Assembly: GCF_008035925.1 (NCBI RefSeq)
Contig: NZ_CP036264.1
Coordinates: 4,276,402-4,340,401 of the forward strand
Source: Stieleria maiorica
GTDB taxonomy: Bacteria > Planctomycetota > Planctomycetia > Pirellulales > Pirellulaceae
Length of the DNA: 64,000 bases
Direction of reading: 5' to 3'
Part shown: one piece after another, positions 26,250-36,518 of the stretch
Numbering within the stretch: the stretch's first letter is position 1
Layout: each line of letters begins with the position of its first letter
The notes under the pieces: model-generated
Told to the model about the DNA's origin: nothing
Database searches by the model: none
The model's input: the letters and a program-made list of their open reading frames with translations, nothing else
Made by a program: the position numbers and the translations under genes

Positions 26250-26483
26250 ATGAAATCGTACTCCATTCGTTCGGTTCTGATTTTCACACTGGTTGTCGCC
26301 GTTTTGCTGGCCATCCCGGTCCGTCGTGCAGTGAACCAGAAGCGTGGGCGTGCATGGGTTGGGGATCCTTATTCCCCTCAACGCACAAACGAACCCGGCG
26401 AAAGCGATACATCGATCCACGGATGTTTCAACTCAATCCACCTTGTGACGCGAGTCGTCAGTTGGTCAACCCGACTCTGTTGA
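26250..26483 (+). pseudogene. Possible truncated planctomycete membrane-leader protein
   Basis: A 77-codon frame starts with a leader common in planctomycete surface proteins, IRSVLIFTLVVAVLLAIPVR, and then RRAVNQKRGRAWV. In full-length relatives that I recall, this is followed by a long leucine-rich-repeat domain. Here the sequence after GRAWV turns into unrelated Ser/Thr-rich text and stops. It is either a very short real protein or a fragment whose downstream part was lost. Confidence 0.4.
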
Positions 26484-26545
26484 CAACGTGGTGAGCAGCG
26501 TTCTTCTGGGTGGTTCTTTCCAGGGCGTCGCGGAGCGTTCAGCGG

Positions 26546-26605
26546 ACGACCGCCCGGAAGGGCCGTCGTACTTATTGGCTCGACCGCCCGGAAGGGCCGT
26601 CGTAC
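26546..26605. repeat. REP-like units, direct pair
   Basis: Two direct copies of CGCCCGGAAGGGCCGTCGTA lie 34 bp apart, related to the units at 5174 and 6902. Just after them, CGGCTAGGGGAT is also duplicated and supplies the stop codon of the transporter gene (26621). Confidence 0.8.
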
Positions 26606-26620
26606 GGCTAGGGGATACGG

Positions 26621-28867
26621 CTAGGGGATCCAGTGCAGGTAGTCGCGGAGGATGGACCAGCGGGGTTCGTTTTCGCCGTTGGTTTTGCCGAGCACCCAGT
26701 GGTCGTAGTAGTCTTGGGCGGTGCCGTCTTTTTGTCGCAATCCGACCCAATATTCCAGGAAATCTCGCATCTGTGCGTCTCGATTGCCGACGGCGTAAAA
26801 CAGCGGCAGGCTGGCATTGAGTTCGTTGGGGATCACGACTTCGAACCGGGGGTACATCAACGTAAACGCGGAGCCGCTTTCGGCGCTGATCAACAGGGCA
26901 TCCAGGTCAGGATGCTTGCCGTTGAAGTAATCACGATTGTCAGCGATTTCGACCAGCGTGTCGTCGGGCAATGCGGCTTCGATGCGGTTGACGAACCCGC
27001 GACTGAGGTCGGCAAATCCGATTCGCAGATCGTCCAGGGCCAAGATTCGTTTGAGGGTTCGGAAGTTGCTGGATCGATAGTCACGTGTGACCAAGGCCAA
27101 GTGCACGTCCATGTAGCTTTCGGTGTGAGCCATCGCTTGGGCGCGTTCCAGTGTTCCCACCAGGCCAGACATCACGATATCGAAGTGATCGGCATTGAGT
27201 TGGTCGACCAGCGTGGCGCGATCGAAACGCACCAGTTCCAGGGTGACCCCCAGGTCGCGGGCCAATGAGTGCGCCATTTCGACGTCATAACCGACCAGCG
27301 TCCTGCGGTTGTTAAAGTAGGCGAATGGCAGGTTGTCTTCGTTGTAGCCCACGCGGATCACACCGCGGCGACGAATCCGCTGCAGCAGGGATTCGCCTTC
27401 GCGAAGCGGTTCGGGATTGGGAAGGGGCTGTTTGATGACGACACTTTGAACAGGTTTTTCAAGCAACTGCATGCGTTCGATCACGTCGAATTTGTTGTCG
27501 GCCATCGTGATCACGCGATACAAACCCAATCGCACGCCGACCAGCAAGATCGCGCCGAATAAACAGACCACTGCGATGTACTTGAGGATCGCCAACAGGT
27601 TGAATCGGAGCAGTCGATTGAAGCCGAAGATCGAAATCAACGTCAGCACACACAGGTGCATGGCGCCGACGGCGTCTCCGAGTCGTTCACCATAAACTCC
27701 CGAAACCAGGAACAGCTGGAACATGTCATGCGGAAGCTGCATTTGATCGAGCAGAAACGGGATGGCGACGATCGGACCGCCGAAAAATGAAAACAACCCG
27801 GACGCCAGGAAGGTCGGGTAGTCCGACGGGTTGATCGGCGCCCCCAGGAACCACGCCGCGAAGGGAATGAACAGCATGCTCAAAAGCTTGCCGACGTGGG
27901 GAAACGGATAAGCGGTGCCGTAAAGCAGGTCGATCGCGGGTGATTCGTCTTTGCCATCGATCCGGACCTGGGATTGAAAAAGCCGTTCCGTGTTCTCGAT
28001 CAGCATGGGCAGAACGATAATCAGTTTGCCGGTTGCGAACGCGGTCAGCATCGGTTCTTTGACGACAAACAGCACTTGGCGATAGGTCAACGGCGTCAGG
28101 GTCGTCACCAACAGCGGCAAGACGATGAAGCCCAGAAAAACCGCGCCGGCGGTGTAAGCGACCAGGTAGGCTTGCAACCGCCCCACCTCGGCCAGCGAAA
28201 CCGTTCCCGCCGTGCTGGCCGCGATCGCAAAAATGCCGATCGGCGCCAACCGAGTGACGAACTTGCTGATACTCAGCAGCACGTCGGCGACGACATGAAG
28301 TTGTTCCAGCACGATCCCACGATTGCGTGACCGGGCAAGCGCCAGACCGCAACAGATTCCGAACAACACCACCGCCGGAACCTGGTTGTTGGTCAGCGAT
28401 TCAAAAATGTTGGCCGGGATGAAGTAGGACAGCACGTCCAGCGGTTCAGGGTCTTTGATCAGCGCGGTGCTGAAAAAGGAACCCGAACTCCAGGCGGGGA
28501 AAGCCGATGGCAACACCCAGACCACGGTCAAGCAACTGGCCCACAGCCCCAGCAGCACCGTGCCACCGATCCGTGCCAATCGTCGACTGTTGCGCAGCCG
28601 CATCCGACCCAAGCTGACGACCAGGGTCACCAAGATGTACGGCAAGATTGTCATTCGCAGCAGACCCACGAACGCTTCGCCGATGATCGCCAACGGGGCA
28701 CAGAGTTCACCGGCAAACAGGCCGGCAAAAACACCCAACGCGAGTGCGATCAGGATCTGGGTCGATAAATCCACCCGGCGGACGAATTTCGCGTACACGC
28801 CGTTGACCGGCCGCCGCCGGGGTATTGACCGATGCGTGGAATCTGTCTGTTCCGACTGCTCCGGCAT
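26621..28867 (-). CDS. DAACS symporter fused to solute-binding domain
   Basis: A 748-residue fusion. Residues about 30-430 form a dicarboxylate/amino acid:cation symporter (GltP/Glt-type). GEAFVGLLRMTILPYILVTL is the early-helix signature, and hairpin-like FATGKLIIVLPMLIENTERL follows. A further membrane helix (about 437-460) leads to residues about 500-730, a type 3 periplasmic solute-binding domain (GVIRVGYNEDNLPFAYFNNR, then LVGYDVEMAHSLARDLGVTL). DAACS symporters normally work without binding proteins, so a tethered receptor could raise affinity or act as a sensor. Both domains look complete. The substrate is probably an amino acid or dicarboxylate. Confidence 0.85.
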   Translation of the reverse strand: MPEQSEQTDSTHRSIPRRRPVNGVYAKFVRRVDLSTQILIALALGVFAGLFAGELCAPLAIIGEAFVGLLRMTILPYILVTLVVSLGRMRLRNSRRLARIGGTVLLGLWASCLTVVWVLPSAFPAWSSGSFFSTALIKDPEPLDVLSYFIPANIFESLTNNQVPAVVLFGICCGLALARSRNRGIVLEQLHVVADVLLSISKFVTRLAPIGIFAIAASTAGTVSLAEVGRLQAYLVAYTAGAVFLGFIVLPLLVTTLTPLTYRQVLFVVKEPMLTAFATGKLIIVLPMLIENTERLFQSQVRIDGKDESPAIDLLYGTAYPFPHVGKLLSMLFIPFAAWFLGAPINPSDYPTFLASGLFSFFGGPIVAIPFLLDQMQLPHDMFQLFLVSGVYGERLGDAVGAMHLCVLTLISIFGFNRLLRFNLLAILKYIAVVCLFGAILLVGVRLGLYRVITMADNKFDVIERMQLLEKPVQSVVIKQPLPNPEPLREGESLLQRIRRRGVIRVGYNEDNLPFAYFNNRRTLVGYDVEMAHSLARDLGVTLELVRFDRATLVDQLNADHFDIVMSGLVGTLERAQAMAHTESYMDVHLALVTRDYRSSNFRTLKRILALDDLRIGFADLSRGFVNRIEAALPDDTLVEIADNRDYFNGKHPDLDALLISAESGSAFTLMYPRFEVVIPNELNASLPLFYAVGNRDAQMRDFLEYWVGLRQKDGTAQDYYDHWVLGKTNGENEPRWSILRDYLHWIP

Positions 28868-28961
28868 GGCATTTTAAAATAGGGCAAAACGGCGGCGAGG
28901 ACCCAAAGATATCGACCACCGTTATACCGGAAGATCGGTCATGAACGTCACCGCATTCCGG

Positions 28962-30458
28962 TCAAGATTGATCGGTAGGCTGAGGCGGAGTGTGTTGCAG
29001 CTCGCTTTGGGGCGGCTGGACATCGCTGCTGCGGCGTTTCTGCTGAGCCAATCGGGCCCGGTCCTCGGCCCTGCGGTTTTGGCCTTCCAGATGGTCGGTC
29101 CAGCGACGCCGTCCGTGCGAGTGCGTGGGGCCGGGGGCGATCAAGAAGACGGCTCCGAGTCCGAAGATCAGGCCCGCCATCATCGACCCGAAGGTCATCG
29201 TTGTGGTGCCCGGGCCGATCGGTTTGTCGGAGACTTGTGGCGGACCGAGCGCGGCGACCAGGTTGGTTGACAGTGCCGCCGACCGGCTGGCGCGGGCATC
29301 GACCAACCGCTGTTCTGCTTCGGCCAATTGTTCGGAGCGTTGCTGGAGTTCGGAATCGATTTCCGCATACATGGTCCGCGCTTCGGCAAGCATCTGCAGC
29401 TTGCTGGACAGCTCCTTGACCTTTTGTGACAACCGTTTCACTTGGGCAAATTGCAATTCCAGCATCGGTTGCATCGAGGCGATGACGGCGTTGGTTTCTT
29501 GGATGATGCGTTCGCGAATTTCGCGTTCGGTCGCGATCGCAGCTTTCCGTTTCGGGTTTTCCAGCGTGTACACGCCCGACAGTTGGCTGGCACGGAGTTG
29601 GGCGTCGATCAATCCGTCTTTCAGCCGTTGAAGCGACGGTTGGCTGTTCAGAAGGTCACCGCCGCTGATCAACAGTTTGTTCGGGTCTTTCGCTCCGGCG
29701 ACCAGCAAGGCGTGCAGCGATTGAAGTTTCTCGAGATCCAGTTCGGCCGTCTGCAGTTGTTCTTTGGTGGTTGCGAGCGAACGTCGGTAGCTGCTGTCAC
29801 CGGCATAGGTATCGTTCAAGTTGCGTAGTTCGCCCAGGTCGGCGCCGAATCGGACTTCGATCTCGCGCATCCGGTCCGAAACCTCGTCCAGGTTCTTCTT
29901 GGCCAGATCGCGGGCGTGCGTCAGTTCGACGATCACACTGTCGGCGCGAACGCGTCGTACATCACGCAGGTGCTTGGTCAACGAATCGAACATCGCGTGA
30001 CAGAAGCGGACGGCACGGTCCGGCGCTTCCGATTTGACTTCCAGGTAAACGACTTCGGTGTTGCCAAATTCGGCGCCTTGTGGAGCAAGGATGTTGACGC
30101 AGGACGAGCTCGCGCCGTCGATCGTGGCCAGTGGCGGCCAGTTTTCGTCCAGGCCACCGTCAGGCGGTCCGATTTCTCGCAACGCCGCCGCGACCACTTC
30201 GCGGTTCTGTGCCATCTCGAGAATGGTCTCTTGGGCGGCTTTGAGTTCCGTCTGGCTGGCGAATCGGCCCAATCGGTCGACCGCCCGGGTCGCTTCGTCT
30301 CGTACGACCAGCGGTTGGCGAGCCGCGTAAATGTCGGACGAAAGGAACGAATAGGAGACCCCGATCAGACCAAAGACCAGGACGGCACCGATCCAAAGTG
30401 GGGCAAAAAGCACCAGGACGTTCCGAATGTGTTTCCAGGGGATCGGCGCAGCAGACAT
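28962..30458 (-). CDS. Wzz/GumC-like polysaccharide chain-length protein
   Basis: A 498-residue inner-membrane protein with the two-helix layout of polysaccharide co-polymerases: N-terminal helix (about 13-35; VLVLFAPLWIGAVLVFGLIG) and C-terminal helix (about 430-448; MTFGSMMAGLIFGLGAVFLI), with a large periplasmic part between them. The periplasmic part is mostly coiled coil (about 165-400, for example LTHARDLAKKNLDEVSDRMR). The tail after helix 2 is a charged, Arg/Gln-rich cytoplasmic extension with no Walker motif, so the tyrosine kinase part of Wzc is absent. No glycosyltransferase cluster adjoins it. Confidence 0.75.
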   Translation of the reverse strand: MSAAPIPWKHIRNVLVLFAPLWIGAVLVFGLIGVSYSFLSSDIYAARQPLVVRDEATRAVDRLGRFASQTELKAAQETILEMAQNREVVAAALREIGPPDGGLDENWPPLATIDGASSSCVNILAPQGAEFGNTEVVYLEVKSEAPDRAVRFCHAMFDSLTKHLRDVRRVRADSVIVELTHARDLAKKNLDEVSDRMREIEVRFGADLGELRNLNDTYAGDSSYRRSLATTKEQLQTAELDLEKLQSLHALLVAGAKDPNKLLISGGDLLNSQPSLQRLKDGLIDAQLRASQLSGVYTLENPKRKAAIATEREIRERIIQETNAVIASMQPMLELQFAQVKRLSQKVKELSSKLQMLAEARTMYAEIDSELQQRSEQLAEAEQRLVDARASRSAALSTNLVAALGPPQVSDKPIGPGTTTMTFGSMMAGLIFGLGAVFLIAPGPTHSHGRRRWTDHLEGQNRRAEDRARLAQQKRRSSDVQPPQSELQHTPPQPTDQS

Positions 30459-31008
30459 GGCATGCTTTTCGAAGGGTGGGCGGAAATCTCTCCCAACCCT
30501 AGGAGCGCTTTAATTCGGCGCGATCCCGATGTCTGTTTCCTCGCGATCGGTCGTGTCGGATCAAAGTGGCCGATAGCGGTTGTTCGGAAATTGACGGTTG
30601 TCAAACACGGTGCTTGAAATCAGAGGCAGATGATCACGTGGTCGACTGACAGCAGCCATCGGGCGACGAAACACGAGTGACATCAGCCGATTCGCGCAAG
30701 CGTTCGGGCCCCCAGCGTTGATGGACGCTCAACATCGATAAAGGGCTCTGCATCGATGAACGCCCGTAGGCTGGCGCCAAACGGCTGATCCCACGAGGGT
30801 TTGCGGAATCGAATACGCCAAAATCCTGCGATCATATCGAACGGCTTTGGCCGCCCGAGCGGAGCCAGCAGAAATGCCCGTTCCGGGGCGGGGCCAGGGA
30901 ACGAAGCATGAATGACAGAATGATCCGGGGCAGAATCATGAAATGCCCCGCGCGGCGCTGGAATTGTCGCTCGCTGGGGCATTCCGAGAGAGTCGCGTGT
31001 CCCGAGAA
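30459..31008. other. Intergenic gap with one hairpin repeat
   Basis: The 550-bp space between two leftward genes contains the repeat at 30685-30786 and its flank to about 30830 (CGCCAAAATCCTGCG). The rest shows no gene, RNA or promoter that I can support. Confidence 0.55.
30685..30786. repeat. AGCCGT hairpin repeat
   Basis: Left arm AGCCGATTCGCGCAAGCG and right arm GTAGGCTGGCGCCAAACGGC are the same as in the copy at 11170, while the loop differs (GACGCTCAACATCGATAAAG). Conserved arms with variable loops indicate that the folded stem is what is kept. Confidence 0.8.
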
Positions 31009-31947
31009 CTAGGCAACCGGAGTCGGTTCGTAGGGGATGTCTTCGATCAGGTCCATCGGCAGCGGTTTGACTTCGACGCCGGCGGCGGTGCAGATCGCAT
31101 CGATCGCCTCTTGGGCTTCCTTGACAGTGTTTTCCCGGGTTTGGCCCTTGTAGCGGGTCGGCGAGGCGGAGGGGCTGATCGGCCCTTCGAATCCGCTGGC
31201 GATCAAGTGTTTGACGACGTTGACGTGATTCAATCCACCTTCGGCGGTCGGCAGTACGCAATCCACGCGGGTGGCTTTGGCGGGATCGGCGTCATCGGCC
31301 AGCGATCCCAAGCGGACGGCGACGATCTCCGAACCCGGGATTTCGCTCAACTGGTCCATTCCACCGTCACCGACGGCCCAGTCCCAGGTGTCGACGATGT
31401 AGCCGACGTTGGGATTGCCGACCGCTTTGACGATGGCGATCAAGCCTTCGACGTTGCGGACGAAGTCGAACTCTTTGGATTCACGCAGGACCTTGGCCGC
31501 ATTGAAACCGACACCCAGACGGATTCCCTTGGCCGACAAGACCTCGGCCACTTGGGACAGTCGGTTTTGTTGGGTCGTGAAGTACTCGTGGTACGGCAGC
31601 CGGTCGGTCGCAGCCGGCAGCGTGATGTAGGCTCGGGTGGCTTCCAAGTCGGCGGCCAGTTCGGTCAGCGGGTGCAACGCACCGACTTGGCTGGTGAAGG
31701 CGTCGTCGTCGGCGTCCAGGTTGATTTCCAGTTGAAATCCACCGACTTGTTCCAGCCGGCCCATGCCTTCGCCCATCGCCGCTTTCAAGAATTTGGCGGC
31801 GTCATCGGCCGTGGTACGCTGCGAGCGACGCAGGATCTCGTACATGTCGATGTCCATCGACGCAAACCCGTAAGTCAGCGCCAGTTCGATCAGTTCGCTT
31901 TGGCGTCCGTTAATTCCAAGAGACTTGGGCGAGAAATTCTTGAGCAT
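31009..31947 (-). CDS. Sugar phosphate isomerase/epimerase-like TIM barrel
   Basis: From the ATG at 31947 this is a 312-residue protein of the AP-endonuclease 2/xylose isomerase-like TIM barrel family. It shows the barrel strands IELALTYGFASMDIDM, FQLEINLDADD, GIRLGVGFNA, NVGYIVDTWDWAVGD and IVAVRLGSLADD, with acidic residues at strand ends where the metal would bind. Some members isomerise sugars or inosose. Here the usual His/Glu metal ligands are not all obvious, so activity is uncertain. There is no signal peptide. It stands alone. Confidence 0.72.
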   Translation of the reverse strand: MLKNFSPKSLGINGRQSELIELALTYGFASMDIDMYEILRRSQRTTADDAAKFLKAAMGEGMGRLEQVGGFQLEINLDADDDAFTSQVGALHPLTELAADLEATRAYITLPAATDRLPYHEYFTTQQNRLSQVAEVLSAKGIRLGVGFNAAKVLRESKEFDFVRNVEGLIAIVKAVGNPNVGYIVDTWDWAVGDGGMDQLSEIPGSEIVAVRLGSLADDADPAKATRVDCVLPTAEGGLNHVNVVKHLIASGFEGPISPSASPTRYKGQTRENTVKEAQEAIDAICTAAGVEVKPLPMDLIEDIPYEPTPVA

Positions 31948-32487
31948 TCGTGGTCCTGTCAGTGGTTTGCCGAGACATTCATTCCATCGGGACCGACGAC
32001 GCGTCGGCAAAATCATGACACCGAAGGGTGGTCACCGTGGGTGGTCTGGCTGCCTGAAAAAAAGAGTGGTGAAAGTGATTGGTATGCGACTTGGGCCGCG
32101 TAGTATCGCAGAATCACCCCAAATCAGCCAAGGGGCGTTTCACGTCGTAATTTGCGAGATTTCTGTCACAAACCATTCAAATCTGCGCCGAAATCTGGTT
32201 TAATGAGACGGTATCGGGTCGCTAAGGCTCGATTCCCACCCCCTAACGCGTAGTGAAACACCCACCTGACTACGCCGGCGGCCCGATTCAGATTTCTCCG
32301 CATTCAGACCCTATTGCGAACGGTCCCACCCGCAGTCCGGCCACGACACGGGCAGGCAACCGATCCAACCGCTCGGTTTACGCCGATGTATCCTCCCGGG
32401 ACGAGTCATGCGTTCATGATTCGAACCGGCGGGCAGGGCCTGAAATCGGTGCCTGAAACCGGTCCCCTACCCTGATCAGCGTCCTAT
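31948..32487. other. Intergenic gap, nothing recognised
   Basis: A 540-bp region between divergent genes. It must hold the promoters of the isomerase-like and DUF1592 genes. A TTTAAT at about 32199 could be a -10 box, but no convincing -35 partner is visible. The short frame at 32253-32456 has no protein-like features. Confidence 0.5.
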
Positions 32488-34938
32488 ATGAAGAGCTTTC
32501 AAGCGATTTCAGCAGCGCGCCGCTCCGGCGTGTGGAACCTCGCGGTCTTGCGATCCAGGCCGTTCACCGCGACCGGTCTCGTTTGTCTGGGGAGTTTTCT
32601 GATCGGGTTCCTTTCCCCTCCGTCGGGCGGGGCGGCCGCTGAGACGTCCGGTGATGCTTTGACGCGAGGCAAGCAGATCTATGCCGAGCAGTGTTTGTCC
32701 TGCCATGGCGAGGGTGGTCGGGGCGGTACCGAAGGCTACGCCGATGCGTTGGTCGGCGATGCCTCGATCGGTGAATTGTCCGAAATCATCTCGGACACGA
32801 TGCCCGAGGAAAATCCGGAAGATTGCGTCGGTGAAGACGCGAAGGCCGTTGCGGAGTTCATTTACGAATCGTTTTACAGCGAGGCGGCCCAGCTACGCAA
32901 TCGACCTGCCAAGCAACAATTTTCGCGGCTCACCGGGACACAATTGCAACAAAGTCTGGCCGATTTGTACCAGCACTTTTTTGGTTCCCCGTTCAGGGTT
33001 GAGCAGCGGGGACTGAGTGCTTCGTATTTCGACAGCGGTCGCTGGGACAAAAAGCATCTGAAAGTCGAACGCATCGACCCGGTGTTGGACTTCGATTTCG
33101 GCCGTGAGTCGCCGGTCGAAGGGGTGACGCCGGAAGAGTTTTACATCAACTGGTCGGGTTCGTTGCAGGTCGAACACAGCGGGCGGTACGAAATCGTCGT
33201 GCAGTCGACGTGTTCGATGAAAGTCCGGTTCGGACATCACCAGAGCGTGCTGATCGACAACCATGTCCAGTCCGAGGGGAAGACGGAGTTTCGTCGTACG
33301 TTGAACTTGATCGGCGGGCGGCAATACGCGATTCAAATCGATTTCACCCAACGGAAACGAAAGACCGAGCAACCACCGGCCAAGTTTGCGTTGCGTTGGG
33401 TCCCTCCCGGCGGGACGGAAACGGTGATCCCCACGGAGTACTTGTTGCCGTCGACTCTGCCGAGCGGTTTCGCCTTGCAAACCAAGTTGCCACCGGATGA
33501 CCGCAGCTATGGATACGACCGTGGAACGCGGGTCGATCGCCAGTGGGAAGACGCGATCACCGCAGCGGCGTTGGAGTTTGGTGACATCGCCGTCAAAGAA
33601 CTGTGGCCGCAATACAAACGCAAGCACCGCAAGGATTCCGACGAGAACCGCGGCCGGTTGCGTGGGTTCCTGGAGGAACTGGCGTCGGTCGCCTTTCGCG
33701 GTTCGATCGACGAAGAAACCAAACGGTTGTACGTCGATGCGCAGGTGGACGCGGTCGAAGACGATCAGATGGCGATCGCACGGGCGTGTTTGATGATCAT
33801 CAAATCACCTCGGTTCTTGTACCCGACGTTGGACGAAAGTGCTCCGGTCAGCCGGCGTGTCGCCAATCGGCTGGCGTTGACGCTGTACGATTCGTTGCCC
33901 TCGGATGCCTGGTTGCAGGATCAGGCCGACAAGGGAAGTTTTGCCGTCGATCCAAAGGCCGATCCGAAAACGGCCCGGCAGCAAGCCGAACAACGCGTCC
34001 GGCAAGCCGCCCTGCGAATGTCGGATGATCCGCGACTGCACGGCAAAGTGATGGAAATGTTCTTCGATTGGCTGGACGTCGATCCGGCGGCGGAGGTTTC
34101 CAAGGACCCCGAAAAATATGCCGGCTTCGATGCCGCACTGTTGTTGGATTTGCGTCGCTCGTTGGAGTTGACGCTCGGCGACGTGTTCTGGTCCGATTCG
34201 AGTGACTATCGGCAATTGTTTTTGCGTGATTGGAATTGGACCAACGAGCGTTTGGCGAATTTTTACGGCGACGGCTGGCAACCGGATTCGGAAACGCAAG
34301 GCGACCGGCTGGTTCGCAGCAAGCCGGCCCAGGGAAAGTCGTTCGGTGTGCTGACCCATCCGCTGGTGATGGGACACCTGAGCTATTACGACACCACGTC
34401 ACCGATCCATCGCGGCGTGTTCCTGATTCGGCGTGTCCTCGGCCGTACCCTTCGGCCGCCCAACGAAGCCTTCACGCCGATCAATCCGGAATTGCATCCG
34501 GAACTGACGACGCGGCAACGGGTCGAGCTTCAAACCGGCGAAGTCAAGTGTCAGGTCTGCCACCAGAAGATCAACGCCCTCGGATTTCCGCTTGAAAACT
34601 ATGATGCGGTCGGCCGCTATCGCGAGACCGAAAAAGGAAAGCCGATCGATGCTTCCGGCGGCTACGTGACGCGGGACGGTCGCGAGGTGCAGTTTGCGTC
34701 GCCGGCAGACTTGGCGCGTTTCTTGGCTGAAAACGAGGACGCCCACCGCGCGTTTGTCGAACGCGTGTTCGAGCATTTTGCAAAGCAACCGCTCGCCGCC
34801 TACGGTGAAGAGGTTGCCGATGAATTAGTGAGACGGTTTCGCGAGAACGATTTCCAGATGCGCCGCCTGATTGTCGAGATCGCGGTCGTGGTTGCGACAG
34901 AAGAGTTCAATAAGGAGAGCTTCAATGAATCGACGTGA
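32488..34938 (+). CDS. Cytochrome c/PA14/DUF1592-DUF1588 secreted protein
   Basis: An 816-residue exported planctomycete protein. After a hydrophobic leader (about 28-50) comes a cytochrome c domain with CLSCH (about 69-73). Then follow a region with PA14-like features (about 170-300; [20 protein letters not shown]), a DUF1595/DUF1592 region (about 370-590) and a DUF1588/DUF1585 region with a second CxxCH ([20 protein letters not shown], about 690). The family is strongly expanded in Planctomycetes and always pairs with a DUF1552 protein. Its reaction is unknown. The heme motifs suggest redox work and PA14 suggests carbohydrate binding. It overlaps the DUF1552 gene by 14 bp. Confidence 0.9.
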   Translation: MKSFQAISAARRSGVWNLAVLRSRPFTATGLVCLGSFLIGFLSPPSGGAAAETSGDALTRGKQIYAEQCLSCHGEGGRGGTEGYADALVGDASIGELSEIISDTMPEENPEDCVGEDAKAVAEFIYESFYSEAAQLRNRPAKQQFSRLTGTQLQQSLADLYQHFFGSPFRVEQRGLSASYFDSGRWDKKHLKVERIDPVLDFDFGRESPVEGVTPEEFYINWSGSLQVEHSGRYEIVVQSTCSMKVRFGHHQSVLIDNHVQSEGKTEFRRTLNLIGGRQYAIQIDFTQRKRKTEQPPAKFALRWVPPGGTETVIPTEYLLPSTLPSGFALQTKLPPDDRSYGYDRGTRVDRQWEDAITAAALEFGDIAVKELWPQYKRKHRKDSDENRGRLRGFLEELASVAFRGSIDEETKRLYVDAQVDAVEDDQMAIARACLMIIKSPRFLYPTLDESAPVSRRVANRLALTLYDSLPSDAWLQDQADKGSFAVDPKADPKTARQQAEQRVRQAALRMSDDPRLHGKVMEMFFDWLDVDPAAEVSKDPEKYAGFDAALLLDLRRSLELTLGDVFWSDSSDYRQLFLRDWNWTNERLANFYGDGWQPDSETQGDRLVRSKPAQGKSFGVLTHPLVMGHLSYYDTTSPIHRGVFLIRRVLGRTLRPPNEAFTPINPELHPELTTRQRVELQTGEVKCQVCHQKINALGFPLENYDAVGRYRETEKGKPIDASGGYVTRDGREVQFASPADLARFLAENEDAHRAFVERVFEHFAKQPLAAYGEEVADELVRRFRENDFQMRRLIVEIAVVVATEEFNKESFNEST

Positions 34939-36253
34939 GTTTCTTGCACAGTTAGGTGTCAGTTCTGCCGCAGCGAGTTTGCTGATGGGGCTTCCCAGTC
35001 TTTCGTTGGGTGCCGAAGCATCGGCGCGACGAAAACGAGTGGTGTTTGTCTTCAGTCCCAACGGTGTGATCCCGAAACACTTTTGGCCCGACTCGACCGG
35101 CAAGGACTACGACCTGAAACGCATCCTCGCACCGTTGGGTGAGTTCAAAGACCAGATGTTGACCGTCAAAGGGATCTGTAATCGGATCCAGGGTGACGGC
35201 GACGGCCACATGCGCGGCATCGGATGTCTGTTGACCGGGATCGAATTGTTCCCGGGTGATATCCAGGGCGGAAGCGACACGCCGGCGGGATGGTCGATGG
35301 GCATTTCGGTCGACCAGCACATCAAGAATCGTTTGCAAGCCGACGCGGCGACACGAACACGATTCGGGTCGTTGGAGTTCGGTGTGATGGTGCCCGACCG
35401 CGCCGACACCTGGACCCGGATGTCCTACGCCGGCCCCAACCAGCCGGTTGCGCCGATCAGCGATCCCTACCAGATGTTTGACAAGCTGTACGGGCAAACG
35501 AAGAACCGTCAGATGCTTGCGAGCGTCCTGGACGATTTGGCCGGCGATTTCAATCGGGTCAGCAAGTCACTTAGCAGCGAAGACCGTCACCTGCTGGATC
35601 TTCACTTGGATCTGGTTCGCAATGTTGAAAAGGACCTGAAGACGGAGTTCGCCGCCGCGACGAAAAACGATTCCGCCGGACATGCCGTCCCCAAGCTGCC
35701 TCCGAATATCGAAGAGCAGAACGACAACATGCCCCAGATCACCAAGATGCAAACGGAGTTGTTGGTCAACAGCTTCGTCGCCGATTTCGCTCGCGTGGCG
35801 AGTTTCCAAATCACCAACAGCGTCGGGCAACCGCGGATGAAGTGGTTGGACATCAACGAAGGTCACCACGGGTTGTCGCATGAACCCGACAGCAACGAAG
35901 AAGCCTATGAGAAACTGATTCAGATCAACACCTGGTATGCGGAACAGGTCGCGTACATGGCAAAGCGAATGAAGGAAACGCCGGATCCGTCTGGTCATGG
36001 ATCGTTGTTGGACAACACCACCATCATCTGGACCAATGAGCTCGGCAAAGGCAACTCGCACACCCGCAACGACATCCCGTTTGTCATGGTCGGCGGCGGA
36101 TTGGATTTCCAATTCGGCCAGGCCTACGACTTCGGCAAGGTCGCCCACAACCGCTTGCTGCTCAGCTTGCTCGAGGGCATGGGGATGCCCGAGGAGACGT
36201 TCGGCAATCCGGATTTCTGTGGTGATGGTGCCTTGTCCGGGCTGATGGCCTAG
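34925..36253 (+). CDS. DUF1552 protein, Tat-exported
   Basis: From the ATG at 34925, inside the 3' end of the previous gene, this is a 442-residue protein. The leader [20 protein letters not shown] has the twin-arginine pattern. The mature part shows DUF1552 features: [20 protein letters not shown], then [18 protein letters not shown], and an ending with [20 protein letters not shown]. The fold is related to the alkaline phosphatase-like DUF1501 group. It is always found next to cytochrome/DUF1592 proteins, and its function is unknown. A clear coupled pair with its upstream neighbour. Confidence 0.92.
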   Translation: MNRREFLAQLGVSSAAASLLMGLPSLSLGAEASARRKRVVFVFSPNGVIPKHFWPDSTGKDYDLKRILAPLGEFKDQMLTVKGICNRIQGDGDGHMRGIGCLLTGIELFPGDIQGGSDTPAGWSMGISVDQHIKNRLQADAATRTRFGSLEFGVMVPDRADTWTRMSYAGPNQPVAPISDPYQMFDKLYGQTKNRQMLASVLDDLAGDFNRVSKSLSSEDRHLLDLHLDLVRNVEKDLKTEFAAATKNDSAGHAVPKLPPNIEEQNDNMPQITKMQTELLVNSFVADFARVASFQITNSVGQPRMKWLDINEGHHGLSHEPDSNEEAYEKLIQINTWYAEQVAYMAKRMKETPDPSGHGSLLDNTTIIWTNELGKGNSHTRNDIPFVMVGGGLDFQFGQAYDFGKVAHNRLLLSLLEGMGMPEETFGNPDFCGDGALSGLMA

Positions 36254-36518
36254 ACGGCGCCGGACCGACAGCGGTCACCGGCGGTGGCGGGTATCCGCCA
36301 CTTCGCCGCCCGAAAAGTGTGCCCAGACGGCACTGTGTTGCGGCGGGTTTGTCCGTGCCCCGAGAATTAACGGACATATGAAGGAAAGATGAGGAGTTTC
36401 CACTCGACGAGTGAGGGCGCGCGTATTACCCTTTCCACCAGCGAGGGCAAGCAGTTGCCACCGTTAGCGTTCAGGTGGTTTTGCCCCAACCCCCTGGACG
36501 CGTTTTTTTTTGCGCCGA

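Noticed and set aside
32253..32456. 67-codon frame before the DUF1592 gene
   Set aside because: No ribosome binding site, and a Pro/Ser/Arg-rich composition without structure.
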